This document shows, piece by piece, positions 8,437-18,591 of a stretch of DNA of 64,000 nt. Position 1 is the first letter of the stretch. Each line of letters opens with the position of its first letter. The notes under the pieces were generated by a model that was given only the letters and a program-made list of their open reading frames with translations, had not been told where the DNA came from and searched no databases. The position numbers and the translations under genes are program-made. This stretch comes from Breznakia pachnodae (GTDB lineage Bacteria > Bacillota_I > Bacilli_A > Erysipelotrichales > Erysipelotrichaceae), in assembly GCF_030814225.1 (NCBI RefSeq), contig NZ_JAUSUR010000009.1, positions 62,001-126,000 on the forward strand. The letters are read 5' to 3'.

Positions 8437-9831
8437 ATGGTTAAGAAAGAGGAACTTACCCAAATTGTCAAAACAGTACAAAAAGATAAAGGGCAATTTG
8501 AGTTATTATACTCACAAATTATAAACAAAGTATATTTCTGGTGTTATACCATTCTTGGTAATGATGCCGATGCAAGTGATGCTACACAAGAAGCAATGAT
8601 TCGTATATATAAAAAGCTTGATAGTCTTGAAGATCCAGAAATGTTTCTCTCATGGATGTATCGATTAGTAAGGAATAACAGCCTTACTTATATACGTCTA
8701 CATAAAAAAAATGACCTAGAATTTTTATATGATGACAGCTATAAAGAATCATTTGAAAATGTAGTAAAAGATAATCGAAAAGGTAATCTACCTAGTGAGG
8801 CATACAATTCCAAAGAAGTGAAACAAGTGATTGTGAATTTGATTGATCAATTACCAAGAAAACAAAAAGAAGTAATCACTCTTTATTATCTTGAAGAATA
8901 TAAGATTAATGAGATTGCAGAAATTCTAGATTATAATTCGGGATCAGTAAAGTCAAGATTACATGCAGGTAGAAAAAGTCTTGAATCTCATATTAAAGAA
9001 TATGAAGAACAGAATAATGTGAAACTATATAGTGCTACTGGTTTAGTAGCACTTCTTGGAATTCTTATAAATGATTATTATCAAGCAGTCATTAGTAATC
9101 AGAATTTAGCATATGATAAAGAACTATATGATGCTAAGAATATATCTAATACAGGAAGTACAAGTGGGAGTACAGCAGCAACTATAACTGGTAGCATAAT
9201 TACTACTAAAACTTTAATCATTGCAATTGTAGTTATTGCATGTATAAGTATTGCAGCAATCGTGTTAAGTAATTCGTTTCAAAACACAGCAAAAACTGAG
9301 ATTACTGAAATCCCATCTAATCATGCACTTCTAAACAATATTGAAATGTATGAAAAGTTAAAAGGACATCCTTATATCGAAGATATCACTTATCTTAGTT
9401 TTCCAACAAGAACATCTACTGATGTATCAATTATCTTAAAAGATAATATTGATGAAGAACAAATTCAAATTATATTCAATGATAATGAATTAATATTTGA
9501 TAAAAAGGAAAAGGATATTCTCGTTCTAGTTCAAGAAAATGGAATTTACACTATTGTGATTAATGGACTTGAAACGACATTTGAAATAGAACATATTGAT
9601 CAATATGCACCAGAATTAGCAATGGTAAAAAACTATGGAAATTATACTCAACTGATTGTAAAGGATGTAAATCATCAATTCGATTACGACGAATCATTCG
9701 TTGAGTGTCAAGGAAAAAGATATGAGATATCAGATGGCTTAAAGGTTTATGGTGTTTTAAAAGGACAAATTGAAATCACTTTGTTTAACAAAGAAGGTGA
9801 TTTTATTATCTATGTTTATGATTTTAATTAA
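8437..9831 (+). CDS. ECF-type sigma factor fused to a transmembrane helix and exported domain (copy 1)
   Basis: 464 residues, about two and a half times a normal ECF sigma factor. Residues about 15-85 are sigma region 2 (WCYTILGNDADASDATQEA). Region 4 (about 137-188) has LPRKQKEVITLYYLEEYKIN and the recognition helix SGSVKSRLHAGR. A hydrophilic linker leads to one hydrophobic helix (about 252-274, LIIAIVVIACISIAAIV). About 190 residues follow that would be outside the cell, with the pattern ENGIYTIVING...IEHIDQYAPEL shared with the two paralogues in the window. So the protein can sense at the surface and direct RNA polymerase. How the sigma part is set free (proteolysis or action at the membrane) is not visible. 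The LRR surface gene starts 36 bases downstream. The AAGGAGGG ribosome site has a rather long spacer. Confidence 0.87.
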   Translation: MVKKEELTQIVKTVQKDKGQFELLYSQIINKVYFWCYTILGNDADASDATQEAMIRIYKKLDSLEDPEMFLSWMYRLVRNNSLTYIRLHKKNDLEFLYDDSYKESFENVVKDNRKGNLPSEAYNSKEVKQVIVNLIDQLPRKQKEVITLYYLEEYKINEIAEILDYNSGSVKSRLHAGRKSLESHIKEYEEQNNVKLYSATGLVALLGILINDYYQAVISNQNLAYDKELYDAKNISNTGSTSGSTAATITGSIITTKTLIIAIVVIACISIAAIVLSNSFQNTAKTEITEIPSNHALLNNIEMYEKLKGHPYIEDITYLSFPTRTSTDVSIILKDNIDEEQIQIIFNDNELIFDKKEKDILVLVQENGIYTIVINGLETTFEIEHIDQYAPELAMVKNYGNYTQLIVKDVNHQFDYDESFVECQGKRYEISDGLKVYGVLKGQIEITLFNKEGDFIIYVYDFN

Positions 9832-9867
9832 CTGTGAGTATAAATATATAAAATTATGGAGGACAAA

Positions 9868-11661
9868 ATGAAATTTAATAAGAAAATATTAACAAGTTTA
9901 TTGGCAGTAGGAGTGTTATTTAGCATCGCATTGCCAAATGCAATAAAAGCAAATGAAGAAGGTATTACGACTTACGCATTAACAGACCCAGCTTTTCCTG
10001 ATTCATCAAGACCACTAGAAGAAGCTATAATTGCAAAATATAATGGTACAGGAGGCACGATTAAAGTTGATACAAATGATGATGGTTTTATTTCGCAAGG
10101 TGAAGCAAATGCATGGGGAGGAGATAGGATTATTATTACTAATCAGTCGTTTGCAATTGGTACAACACTAAATGGAATAGAATACTTTACCAACCCAGCA
10201 TTAACTTCTATAAATTTAGAAAATAATGGTTTAACTGGAAATATACCATCATCGATTGATAATATATCAGGTTTAGAAATTCTTAATCTAAGAAATAATA
10301 GTCTAACTGGAGATATTCCAACTTCCATTGGCAATTTGGAATATCTTTCGATGCTTGTATTGACTTCTAATGGATTTACTGGAAACATTCCTAATGAAAT
10401 TGGAAATCTAAATAATCTAGAGACATTACGTTTAAACGGTAATCAATTAAGTGGTGAAATCCCTGCATCTATTGGAAATTTAACAAATCTTACAGAATTG
10501 GTATTAAACAATAACCAATTGAGTGGTGAAATTCCTAACACTATTGGAAAACTTATTAATCTTCAACAACTTGCTTTACAAACGAACAACTTCAATGGAG
10601 AAATTCCAGAAGAAATATATACTATTGCAAGTTTAGAGGTTGTGAAATTTCACGAAAACCAAAATTTAACAGGTAATCCAGCAGAAGGATTTACAAATCA
10701 TCCAAATTTAACTGAGTTAAGTGTTCATGGAACTGGATTAACTCAAGCACCACCAAATGTCTTATATGGTGGTAACTGTAGATATGATAATTTGGCCGAA
10801 GGCTTGTTGAATGTAGATGGTTCTTTAAAAGAAGGATTAACCCAAGAAGATATTGATAGAGCGCAGGATAGTGCAAATTACTGGGATGATTCTACAAAAA
10901 GCGAATGGCAAACAAAGATTGATATAGCTCAAGAACTATTAAATCAAAGAGATGCTGAAAACGCAGTTAATGATTTATTTAATCCTGATGAGACAATCAA
11001 AGATTCAGTATCACAAAAAGATATTGATAATGCTCAAGATTTAATAGATAAAGTGACAGATGTAGATAAAAAACAAGAATTACAAGATAATCTTGATGAT
11101 GCACAAAAACAATTAGATGAAAAAACATTTACTGTTTTAGAAGGATTTCAAACATTTACTGGTACAGGAACCGTAAGCACAACAATTGATGCACCAGTAG
11201 AGAAATTCTCTAAAGTGTATGTAGATGGTAAGTTATTACCTTCAAGCAACTATGTAGTAACAAGTGGAAGTACAGTAATTACATTAAATGAATCCTATTT
11301 AAAGATTTTAGAAAACGGAACTTATGATGTTGAAGTAGAATTTGCAAGTGGAGCGAAAGTGAGTGTACCATTGACAGTAGATGTGAAAACAATAACTGAT
11401 CCTATTAACCCTGTTGATCCAGTAGACCCTATTGATCCTACTGATCCAGTAAAGCCAACCGATCCTACAACACCTACTAACCCTATCGTAACAAAACCTT
11501 CTGTTGATGGTAAACCATCAGTAGCTGGTGGAACTACTGTAAGTGGAAACAACTCAGTTAATACAGGTGACGAAACAAATACAATGATGTTATATGCTAT
11601 GTTAGCTACGTCATTACTTGGATTAATTGTAGTCATTAAAAGAAGAAAAGAAATAGCATAA
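9868..11661 (+). CDS. Leucine-rich-repeat surface protein with EF-hand-like loop
   Basis: 597 residues from the ATG at 9868; the ATG at 9856 lies inside the GGAGG ribosome site and is rejected. A signal peptide (residues 1-28) is followed by a Ca-binding-like loop DTNDDGFISQGEA (about 67-79). Next come some seven LRRs of about 24 residues of the LxGxIP type (for example NNNQLSGEIPNTIGKLINLQ), a form best known from plant receptor kinases. Two helical modules (NAVNDLF...KKQELQDNLDDAQ) resemble those in other Gram-positive surface proteins. A DPVDPIDPTDP stalk leads to the C-terminal motif PSVA...NTGDETN, a membrane helix and KRRKEIA. It is cotranscribed with the sigma-ectodomain gene. Ligand unknown. 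Confidence 0.88.
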   Translation: MKFNKKILTSLLAVGVLFSIALPNAIKANEEGITTYALTDPAFPDSSRPLEEAIIAKYNGTGGTIKVDTNDDGFISQGEANAWGGDRIIITNQSFAIGTTLNGIEYFTNPALTSINLENNGLTGNIPSSIDNISGLEILNLRNNSLTGDIPTSIGNLEYLSMLVLTSNGFTGNIPNEIGNLNNLETLRLNGNQLSGEIPASIGNLTNLTELVLNNNQLSGEIPNTIGKLINLQQLALQTNNFNGEIPEEIYTIASLEVVKFHENQNLTGNPAEGFTNHPNLTELSVHGTGLTQAPPNVLYGGNCRYDNLAEGLLNVDGSLKEGLTQEDIDRAQDSANYWDDSTKSEWQTKIDIAQELLNQRDAENAVNDLFNPDETIKDSVSQKDIDNAQDLIDKVTDVDKKQELQDNLDDAQKQLDEKTFTVLEGFQTFTGTGTVSTTIDAPVEKFSKVYVDGKLLPSSNYVVTSGSTVITLNESYLKILENGTYDVEVEFASGAKVSVPLTVDVKTITDPINPVDPVDPIDPTDPVKPTDPTTPTNPIVTKPSVDGKPSVAGGTTVSGNNSVNTGDETNTMMLYAMLATSLLGLIVVIKRRKEIA

Positions 11662-11686
11662 CTACATAATATTTAAATAATTACAA

Positions 11687-11729
11687 AAAGAAGTAGTAAC
11701 GATTAAAACACGTCACTACTTCTTTTTTT
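11687..11729. terminator. Bidirectional terminator
   Basis: Stem AGAAGTAGT/ACTACTTCT with a loop of 17 bases and flanking A and T runs, between the convergent LRR gene and the ChbG-like gene. Confidence 0.85.
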
Positions 11730-11731
11730 GA

Positions 11732-12532
11732 TTAATCTACTAAACCATAGAAAGTTATTAATTCAACATCGTTATCTTCCACCCATTTTTTAATATCTGG
11801 TGACATGTAGAACTCAGCATCTCGCATTCGTTCAATTGATAATGTTGTATTATCCACCAACTGAGCATCCACATAACCTGGATGACAGATAATATGTACA
11901 TACTCTTCACTGAGCATTTCTTTACTATGTTTAAACACTTCTGGAATCATGTTTTTCTCTAATTGCCATTTCACATCGAACTCTTTCTTTTCACTATAAC
12001 TGATACCAACAAAGTCATACAACTCTTTTATTTTATACTTTTTAACTATTTGCTCATATCTTGGAATATTAGTTTCTTGATGAATTTCTTCAATCGCTTG
12101 ATCATAGGTTTCAGGTATAATAGAATGCATATTCAGATAACCTGGTTCTTTTCCAACTAGTTTAAGAAACTTGTTGTACTGTGCTCTTATTTCTATACGC
12201 ACTTCATCATAAGGAAACAACTCTTTTCTTCCTTCTTCTGTATTGTACTGTTCTTGATTTACATAGTAAGTAGATTTATGAAAATCCCCATTCTCATCAA
12301 CTAGATGTGGAATATCTTTTGGATTTGACACTGGTTTTCCAGCTACAAGATTAAAATCAATTCCTAAACAAACGTGTGGTCGTTCCTTAATTAAATCAAT
12401 TGCCATTTCAGCCCATTCACTATTAATAAAGATACCAGTGTTTCTTAATATACCATAATCAATCGCATCAATAATCCCAAACGTCACTGCTCTTGTGAAA
12501 GCAAAGTCATCTCCTATACATAATAATTTCAT
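11732..12532 (-). CDS. ChbG/YdjC-like carbohydrate deacetylase
   Basis: 266 residues. GDDFAFT (residues 7-13) is the N-terminal Asp-Asp metal/catalytic motif of the YdjC family and MHSIIPE (about 134-140) gives a later histidine ligand. The intermediate motif, usually G-[IL]-H-x-[NT]-L, reads GIDFNLVAGKP here, with Asp replacing the metal-binding His. ChbG removes acetyl groups from N-acetylated beta-linked disaccharides or their phosphates. The gene is last in the LicT-controlled PTS operon, 15 bases after EIIBC. That suggests the imported sugar is an acetylated di- or oligosaccharide, or that the enzyme has another hydrolytic role. Family sure, substrate not. Confidence 0.82.
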   Translation of the reverse strand: MKLLCIGDDFAFTRAVTFGIIDAIDYGILRNTGIFINSEWAEMAIDLIKERPHVCLGIDFNLVAGKPVSNPKDIPHLVDENGDFHKSTYYVNQEQYNTEEGRKELFPYDEVRIEIRAQYNKFLKLVGKEPGYLNMHSIIPETYDQAIEEIHQETNIPRYEQIVKKYKIKELYDFVGISYSEKKEFDVKWQLEKNMIPEVFKHSKEMLSEEYVHIICHPGYVDAQLVDNTTLSIERMRDAEFYMSPDIKKWVEDNDVELITFYGLVD

Positions 12533-12547
12533 AGTTATCTTTCCTTC

Positions 12548-13999
12548 CTATGCTTCAACTGCATTTGTACTAATCATATCTGAGTCTTCTTCAATCACTG
12601 TTTCTTCTTCATGATCTAATCCTAGTACTAATCCAAGAATAAATGAAATTCCAAATGAGATTGCGCAAGCAATAATACCATGAATAAAGTTCATATTACT
12701 TCCACCACCATATGCAAAGATTGCTGGGAAACCTGCTGCTGCAAATGTATACATATGAACATCCATTAATCCAATATAGAATCCACCAATAAACCCACTA
12801 ATCAAAGTAATTGCAATTGTTTTCTTGCTTTTTAATACAATTCCATAAATGGTTGGTTCACTTATTCCACCGATACCTTCTGTGATAATACAGTTTACTG
12901 CATATGCCTTATTTTCTGCTCTTCTTGATTTAATCAAGGATGCAAAACATAATCCTAATAACTGGTAATCCATAATATAAGATGCAGCCCAGATACAGTT
13001 ATCAAATCCTTTAGCAGCAAAATCAACAAACGCAACTGAGTTTAATGCATGGTGCATTCCTGTAACAATTAAGAATGGGAATAAAGCTCCAACTAAACCT
13101 GTAGCAAATGGTCCAAAGATATCTTTCAACCAGATAATTATATTACTGATACCATTACCTAGGATTGTTCCTACTGGCCCTAATACACAGAATGCTAATG
13201 GTAACATAATTAGTAATGTACCAAGTGGTAATAGGATTGATCTTACACTTTTTGGAATAAAACGTTTTAGATACATTTCAACATATGACATAATCCAAGT
13301 AATTAAAATAATTGGTAAGAACGATGATGCATAATCCGTTAGAATCATTGGGATTCCATATACACTAAATGCTTCACCTTCCGCTACAATACTCACAAAA
13401 TCAGGATATAACATGATTCCTGCAAATAGCATTGCAACAACAGTATTTGTCTTAAATCTTTTTGAACTTGCATATGCTGCATACATTGGTAAAAAATAGA
13501 AACATGAATTTCCTACGATTGCCATCATTCTCATGAAATCAGAATCATCAGGTAAAATCCCTAACATACTTGAACCTAATAAAGCAACTAATAGTTTTGT
13601 TAGACCACCTAATGTGAATACTGGAAAGATTGGAATTGCACAATCCGTTACTGTCTTAATTAGCAGATTCACTGTTCCTTTTACACTGAATTTTCCTTTT
13701 TCTTTTGGTCCATCTAAATCCTCATCTATTGCTTCATGGATTTCAATACCTGCTTGTTTACATACTTCAAAATAAACATCTTCTACATCATTTCCTATAA
13801 TAAGTTGTAACTGATCACCTGTTATTTTAGTTGATATGACTCCACTAATTTTATTAATTACAGCAGTATCTGCTTTACTTAAATCTTTTAAATGAAAACG
13901 TAATCTAGTTGCACAATGATAACACAATTGGATATTGTCTTTTCCACCAACTGCCTCAATAATTTGTCGTGACATTTCTTCATAATTTTTCTTAGACAT
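12548..13999 (-). CDS. PTS beta-glucoside/glucose-family EIIBC
   Basis: 483 residues. The N-terminal EIIB domain (about 1-85) contains LCYHCATRLRFHL, the phosphocysteine motif CATRLRF of the beta-glucoside family. The EIIC domain (about 105-460) has many membrane segments and motifs such as GGISEPTIYGI. It lacks the EIIA domain often fused in BglF; EIIA is a separate upstream gene. Expression is likely controlled by the RAT/terminator at 14064-14142 just upstream as well as by the leader of the operon. It imports and phosphorylates a beta-glucoside-like sugar. Confidence 0.92.
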   Translation of the reverse strand: MSKKNYEEMSRQIIEAVGGKDNIQLCYHCATRLRFHLKDLSKADTAVINKISGVISTKITGDQLQLIIGNDVEDVYFEVCKQAGIEIHEAIDEDLDGPKEKGKFSVKGTVNLLIKTVTDCAIPIFPVFTLGGLTKLLVALLGSSMLGILPDDSDFMRMMAIVGNSCFYFLPMYAAYASSKRFKTNTVVAMLFAGIMLYPDFVSIVAEGEAFSVYGIPMILTDYASSFLPIILITWIMSYVEMYLKRFIPKSVRSILLPLGTLLIMLPLAFCVLGPVGTILGNGISNIIIWLKDIFGPFATGLVGALFPFLIVTGMHHALNSVAFVDFAAKGFDNCIWAASYIMDYQLLGLCFASLIKSRRAENKAYAVNCIITEGIGGISEPTIYGIVLKSKKTIAITLISGFIGGFYIGLMDVHMYTFAAAGFPAIFAYGGGSNMNFIHGIIACAISFGISFILGLVLGLDHEEETVIEEDSDMISTNAVEA

Positions 14000-14063
14000 T
14001 TTCTAGTCCTCCTTATTGTGAATACTATATTTTAAACAGTAACTGCGCGCTTTCATCACTGAT

Positions 14064-14120
14064 CAAAACAAAATAAAACCTCAAAAGAATATCATAAAAC
14101 ATGATTTACTCTTTTGAGGT
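14064..14120 (-). terminator. RAT-controlled terminator 2
   Basis: A perfect 11-bp stem (ACCTCAAAAGA/TCTTTTGAGGT, 14120-14110 with 14088-14078), then TTTTATTTTGTTTTG. The upstream arm shares its first bases with RAT 2, so formation of the RAT would block the terminator. The licT stop codon lies in the loop. Confidence 0.8.
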
Positions 14121-14963
14121 GATGCCCATCTGGTAACATTCCTCACGGTTTGTTAATCTGCTAATATGAATCATTAGATATAATAATTCATTGTGGTTTA
14201 AACTAAAATTCTTTTTATCTTTAAAGTACTCTGCAATCTTTAAACTACATGCAGTTACTTCAGGATTCTGCTTAGAGATACTCTCATACATTTTAAAGTC
14301 ATCTTCACTGTCTTCAGATCCTTCTTCTACTCGTTTAATTAAATATTGAATATGACTTACATAACGAGCATATGAAGTTGTCTTTTTATCAATACTAATA
14401 TTTAATTCCTTTTCTATAATATTTAGAATATCTTCTTGGATTCGATCAAAATCTTTAAATGGTTTATTTGAATCTAAATCCATTTCAGAGTTAAGAATAT
14501 TCATTGCTATACCAACCACTTCATCTTCTGATAAATATACATTATACTTTTTAGATATTAATTGAATTGCCTTTTGAGCAATCTTAAATTCTTTTGGATG
14601 CATATTTTCAAAATCATTATAAAGTGGCATTTTCACATTCATATTCTTTTTATTTCTTTCGATACAGAAATCAATATGATCAGCTAATGTAAAGATTAGA
14701 TTAGGATTGATTTGTCCCTGCAAATTAATCCTACACCAATCCATAATTGTCATTGCTAGTTCAAGTGATTGTTCACTCAACTCATTGATCATACTTAAAT
14801 ATCGTTTTTCTATTCCATAATAACTCTTTTCTATTTTACTTAAATCAGTTAATTCATAAGGTATGTCATGAAATCCTAGACCTTTACCAAATGCTACTAT
14901 TTCTTTTTGATTGTCATCTACACAGAGTACTACATTATTGTTAAATCTTCTTATTACTTTCAC
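14106..14963 (-). CDS. licT: LicT/BglG-type transcription antiterminator
   Basis: 285 residues from a GTG start that overlaps the EIIA stop (TAGTG). The N-terminal RNA-binding domain (residues 1-55: KVIRRFNNNVVLCVDDNQKE, IVAFGKGLGF) is followed by two PRD domains (about 65-170 and 175-280) with the phosphorylatable histidines in LADHIDF and MIHIS. When dephosphorylated by an active PTS such proteins bind RAT RNA and prevent termination. Two RATs with identical conserved arms (GGAATGTTAC and GCATCACC) occur in this operon: one in the leader and one inside the last codons of this gene. Symbol assigned by family. Confidence 0.93.
   Translation of the reverse strand: MKVIRRFNNNVVLCVDDNQKEIVAFGKGLGFHDIPYELTDLSKIEKSYYGIEKRYLSMINELSEQSLELAMTIMDWCRINLQGQINPNLIFTLADHIDFCIERNKKNMNVKMPLYNDFENMHPKEFKIAQKAIQLISKKYNVYLSEDEVVGIAMNILNSEMDLDSNKPFKDFDRIQEDILNIIEKELNISIDKKTTSYARYVSHIQYLIKRVEEGSEDSEDDFKMYESISKQNPEVTACSLKIAEYFKDKKNFSLNHNELLYLMIHISRLTNREECYQMGITSKE
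14118..14142 (-). promoter_or_regulatory. RAT 2 (ribonucleic antiterminator), inside the 3' end of licT
   Basis: GGAATGTTAC, 7 bases, GCATCACC on the minus strand. It follows the RAT pattern GGNTTGTTAC...GGCAAAACC with the same deviations as RAT 1, and overlaps the terminator stem at 14118-14120. It encodes part of the last dozen codons of licT at the same time. Confidence 0.82.
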
Positions 14964-15451
14964 TACGTACTCTTCTTTAATTCCATAATCTTAGACTGTA
15001 AGTTTACTTCATCCACAGTATCCACAAAATCAATGGTATATTCATTTCCATTTGTGATTACCATGGGTGTTGTTAAATCAATGTTGTTCTCTATCATAAA
15101 CTGTTTATCAAAAGAAATTAGTTTGTCACCTTTTTTTACCCTATCTCCCTTTTTCACATATGAAGTGAACCCTTTACCATTTAAATCTACTGTATTTAAT
15201 CCAATATGAATTAATACTTCCACTCCTTCTCTGGACTGTAATCCAATTGCATGTTTCGTTGGTGTTGTCATTATGATGACACCATCACATGGTGCATAGA
15301 TTCCATTGTCTTCATTAATAAAACCAACACCATCACCCATCAGTTTTTGAGCAAAAACTTCATCTGGAACATTTTCAATACTTATTAGTTTTCCTTTTTT
15401 CACTGGAGAATAAATTTCATCTGAACTATCTTTTTTAAAAAATTTAAACAT
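14963..15451 (-). CDS. PTS glucose-family EIIA (Crr-like)
   Basis: 162 residues. YAPCDGVI, KHAIGL (H67) and LIHIGLNTVDL (H82, the phosphorylated histidine) are the hallmarks of EIIA-Glc. It takes phosphate from HPr and hands it to the EIIB domain of the EIIBC encoded two genes downstream. It is the first gene of the operon, behind a promoter (15559-15587) and a RAT/terminator leader (15472-15543). Confidence 0.93.
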   Translation of the reverse strand: MFKFFKKDSSDEIYSPVKKGKLISIENVPDEVFAQKLMGDGVGFINEDNGIYAPCDGVIIMTTPTKHAIGLQSREGVEVLIHIGLNTVDLNGKGFTSYVKKGDRVKKGDKLISFDKQFMIENNIDLTTPMVITNGNEYTIDFVDTVDEVNLQSKIMELKKST

Positions 15452-15471
15452 ATTTTCACTCCTTCAATATA

Positions 15472-15535
15472 TAAAAACTCTCCGATAAACATACGAAACA
15501 CATCGAAAGATGTATTGGGTGATGCCTCAGAGAGT
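15472..15535 (-). terminator. RAT-controlled leader terminator 1
   Basis: On the minus strand ACTCTCTGA (15535-15527) pairs with TCGGAGAGT (15485-15477), followed by TTTTTATATA. The first arm lies inside RAT 1, so RAT formation and termination exclude each other. The loop of about 40 bases contains a small ACATC/GATGT hairpin. Confidence 0.75.
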
Positions 15536-15543
15536 AACATTCC
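15518..15543 (-). promoter_or_regulatory. RAT 1 (ribonucleic antiterminator), operon leader
   Basis: GGAATGTTAC, 8 bases, GCATCACC, about 70 bases before the EIIA start. Same arms as RAT 2. Target of the LicT protein encoded in this operon. Confidence 0.85.
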
Positions 15544-15558
15544 TATTAACTAATTTCA

Positions 15559-15587
15559 TTATTACACAATGTACTTTTGAAAGTCAA
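15559..15587 (-). promoter_or_regulatory. Promoter of the LicT-controlled PTS operon
   Basis: TTGACT (15587-15582), 17-base spacer, TAATAA (15564-15559), a near-consensus housekeeping promoter. Constitutive initiation with control by antitermination is what the LicT/RAT arrangement predicts. Confidence 0.78.
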
Positions 15588-15614
15588 GAGATTTCAAAAA
15601 TTGTTGATAGTTAC

Positions 15615-15647
15615 AAAAGAATATCTATATGTAAAAGATATTCTTTT
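15615..15647 (-). terminator. Terminator after the RidA-aminotransferase gene
   Basis: Stem AAAAGAATATC/GATATTCTTTT with an 11-base loop, ending in T bases on the minus strand, 9 bases past the stop codon. Confidence 0.75.
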
Positions 15648-15655
15648 ACATATTA

Positions 15656-17181
15656 TTACAATTTATTTTCAGCTATATCCTTTACTGCTATTGAAATACG
15701 TTTTAATCCCTCAGAAAGTATTTCTCTTGATGTTGCTAAACACAGTCTTACATAACCTTCAGACTCTGTTCCAAAAAACTTAGAAGATCCAGGTATTAAA
15801 GAAACATGATATTTTTCTTCTAGTAAGTTTACAAACTCACTACTATTCATTCCAGTTTCTTTAATATCTATATATAGCAAATAAGTTGCTTCAGGAATGT
15901 TGGATTTTACTAATGGTAATTGATTAATCACTGAAACTGCATAATCTCTATTTTCTTTCATTTTTTCAACAAACTTCCGTTTCCAATAGTCTGCTTTTTC
16001 TAGACAAGCAATCCCAGCTACTTGAGATAAAGAACTAATACCACCCGCAGTAGAATCTACATCTGATGCCTTTACTACTTTATCAAAAAGTTCTTGATTA
16101 TCACAATACATATAGGCAATTCTTAAACCTGCAAGTCCATAAGCTTTTGAAAAACCATAGATATTTATTACTTTACTTAAATCGTAACCTTTCATATTCA
16201 TAATACTTACAAAATCATTTTCATATACTATATCAGACCAGATTTCATCATTCATAACCCAAAGATTATATTTATTAGCAATCTTCAGAATCTCCTCTAA
16301 TTCCTCTTTATGATACAGTTTCCCTAGTGGATTATGCGGATTACACAAACAAATCATTTTTGTTTTCTCACTAATATAATCCTCAAGTTTACTTACGTCA
16401 ATTCTCTCATCAATTATTTTAGCTGGATAAGAAACTGCAGTTGCTCCTGCTGCCAGAACTGATTCCTTAAACAAGAAATCTACTGGATTAAATACAATTG
16501 CCTCGTCTTCTTTACATAGAACTGCTGCTGATGCAATATACATGGCCCTTGCTGCACTGTCAATTGGTAGAATATAATCATTGTTGATTTCAATACCCTT
16601 TTTTCTTAAATTATTTGCAATTGACTCTTTAAACTCTGGTAATCCTCGCTTTGGAGTATAGCTGAAATATCCTTCCTCAATATACTCCATAAGCGCAGAC
16701 TTAATCTCTTCTGCAACTGGAAAGTCGATATCTGCTGCAGTAAGTGGAATTATTCCTTCTTCTACTTCTGCCCATCGATAGTTAAATGCTTTCTTTTTTA
16801 ATATAGATAAGTCAACACTATCATCACTAAACAATGCAGATCGCTTCTTTGTAACTGCTTTTATAGCAACCTCACATACTCTTTCTTTTGGTAATGATTT
16901 AACTACGACTAGTTTTCTTAATGAATTTGTATTCATATACTTTTGATATAGTAGATTGAAAGTATCCATATCACTTTCTTTCGTTAAATAACATTCAGTA
17001 TAATAAATACAATTAAGATCCAAACTATTTAATTTTAATATTTCAATAATTTGGTGGAAAATATCATTTGCTTCTTCCTCAATGCTACCAGCTTTTTCAG
17101 AAATGATACCAGATGTAATTAACTCATCATTCTTTATCATATACTTAGAATATAGTGGTCCTTTATCTGAAAATTGAAACA

Positions 17182-17182
<1 letters not shown>
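15656..17182 (-). CDS. RidA-aminotransferase (PatB/MalY-like) fusion protein
   Basis: 508 residues in two parts. Residues 1 to about 115 match the RidA/YjgF/UK114 family: DELITSGIISEKAGSIEEEA, then IYYTECYLTKESDMDTF and SLPKERVCEVAIKAV. Residues about 125-505 are a PLP-dependent class I/II aminotransferase fold closest to PatB/MalY C-S lyases: FNYRWAEVEEG, LTAADIDFPVAEEI, CNPHNPLGKLY, and PLP lysine in YGFSKAYGLAGLR. RidA proteins hydrolyse the reactive enamine/imine products released by PLP lyases, so the fusion would join production and clearance. Its ATG overlaps the GH1 stop (TAATG), so it belongs to the PTS/glucosidase operon. Substrate unknown. Confidence 0.85.

Positions 17183-18591
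<1,409 letters not shown>

Noticed and set aside
9856..9867. Earlier ATG of the LRR gene
   Set aside because: The ATG is within the GGAGG ribosome site that serves the ATG at 9868.
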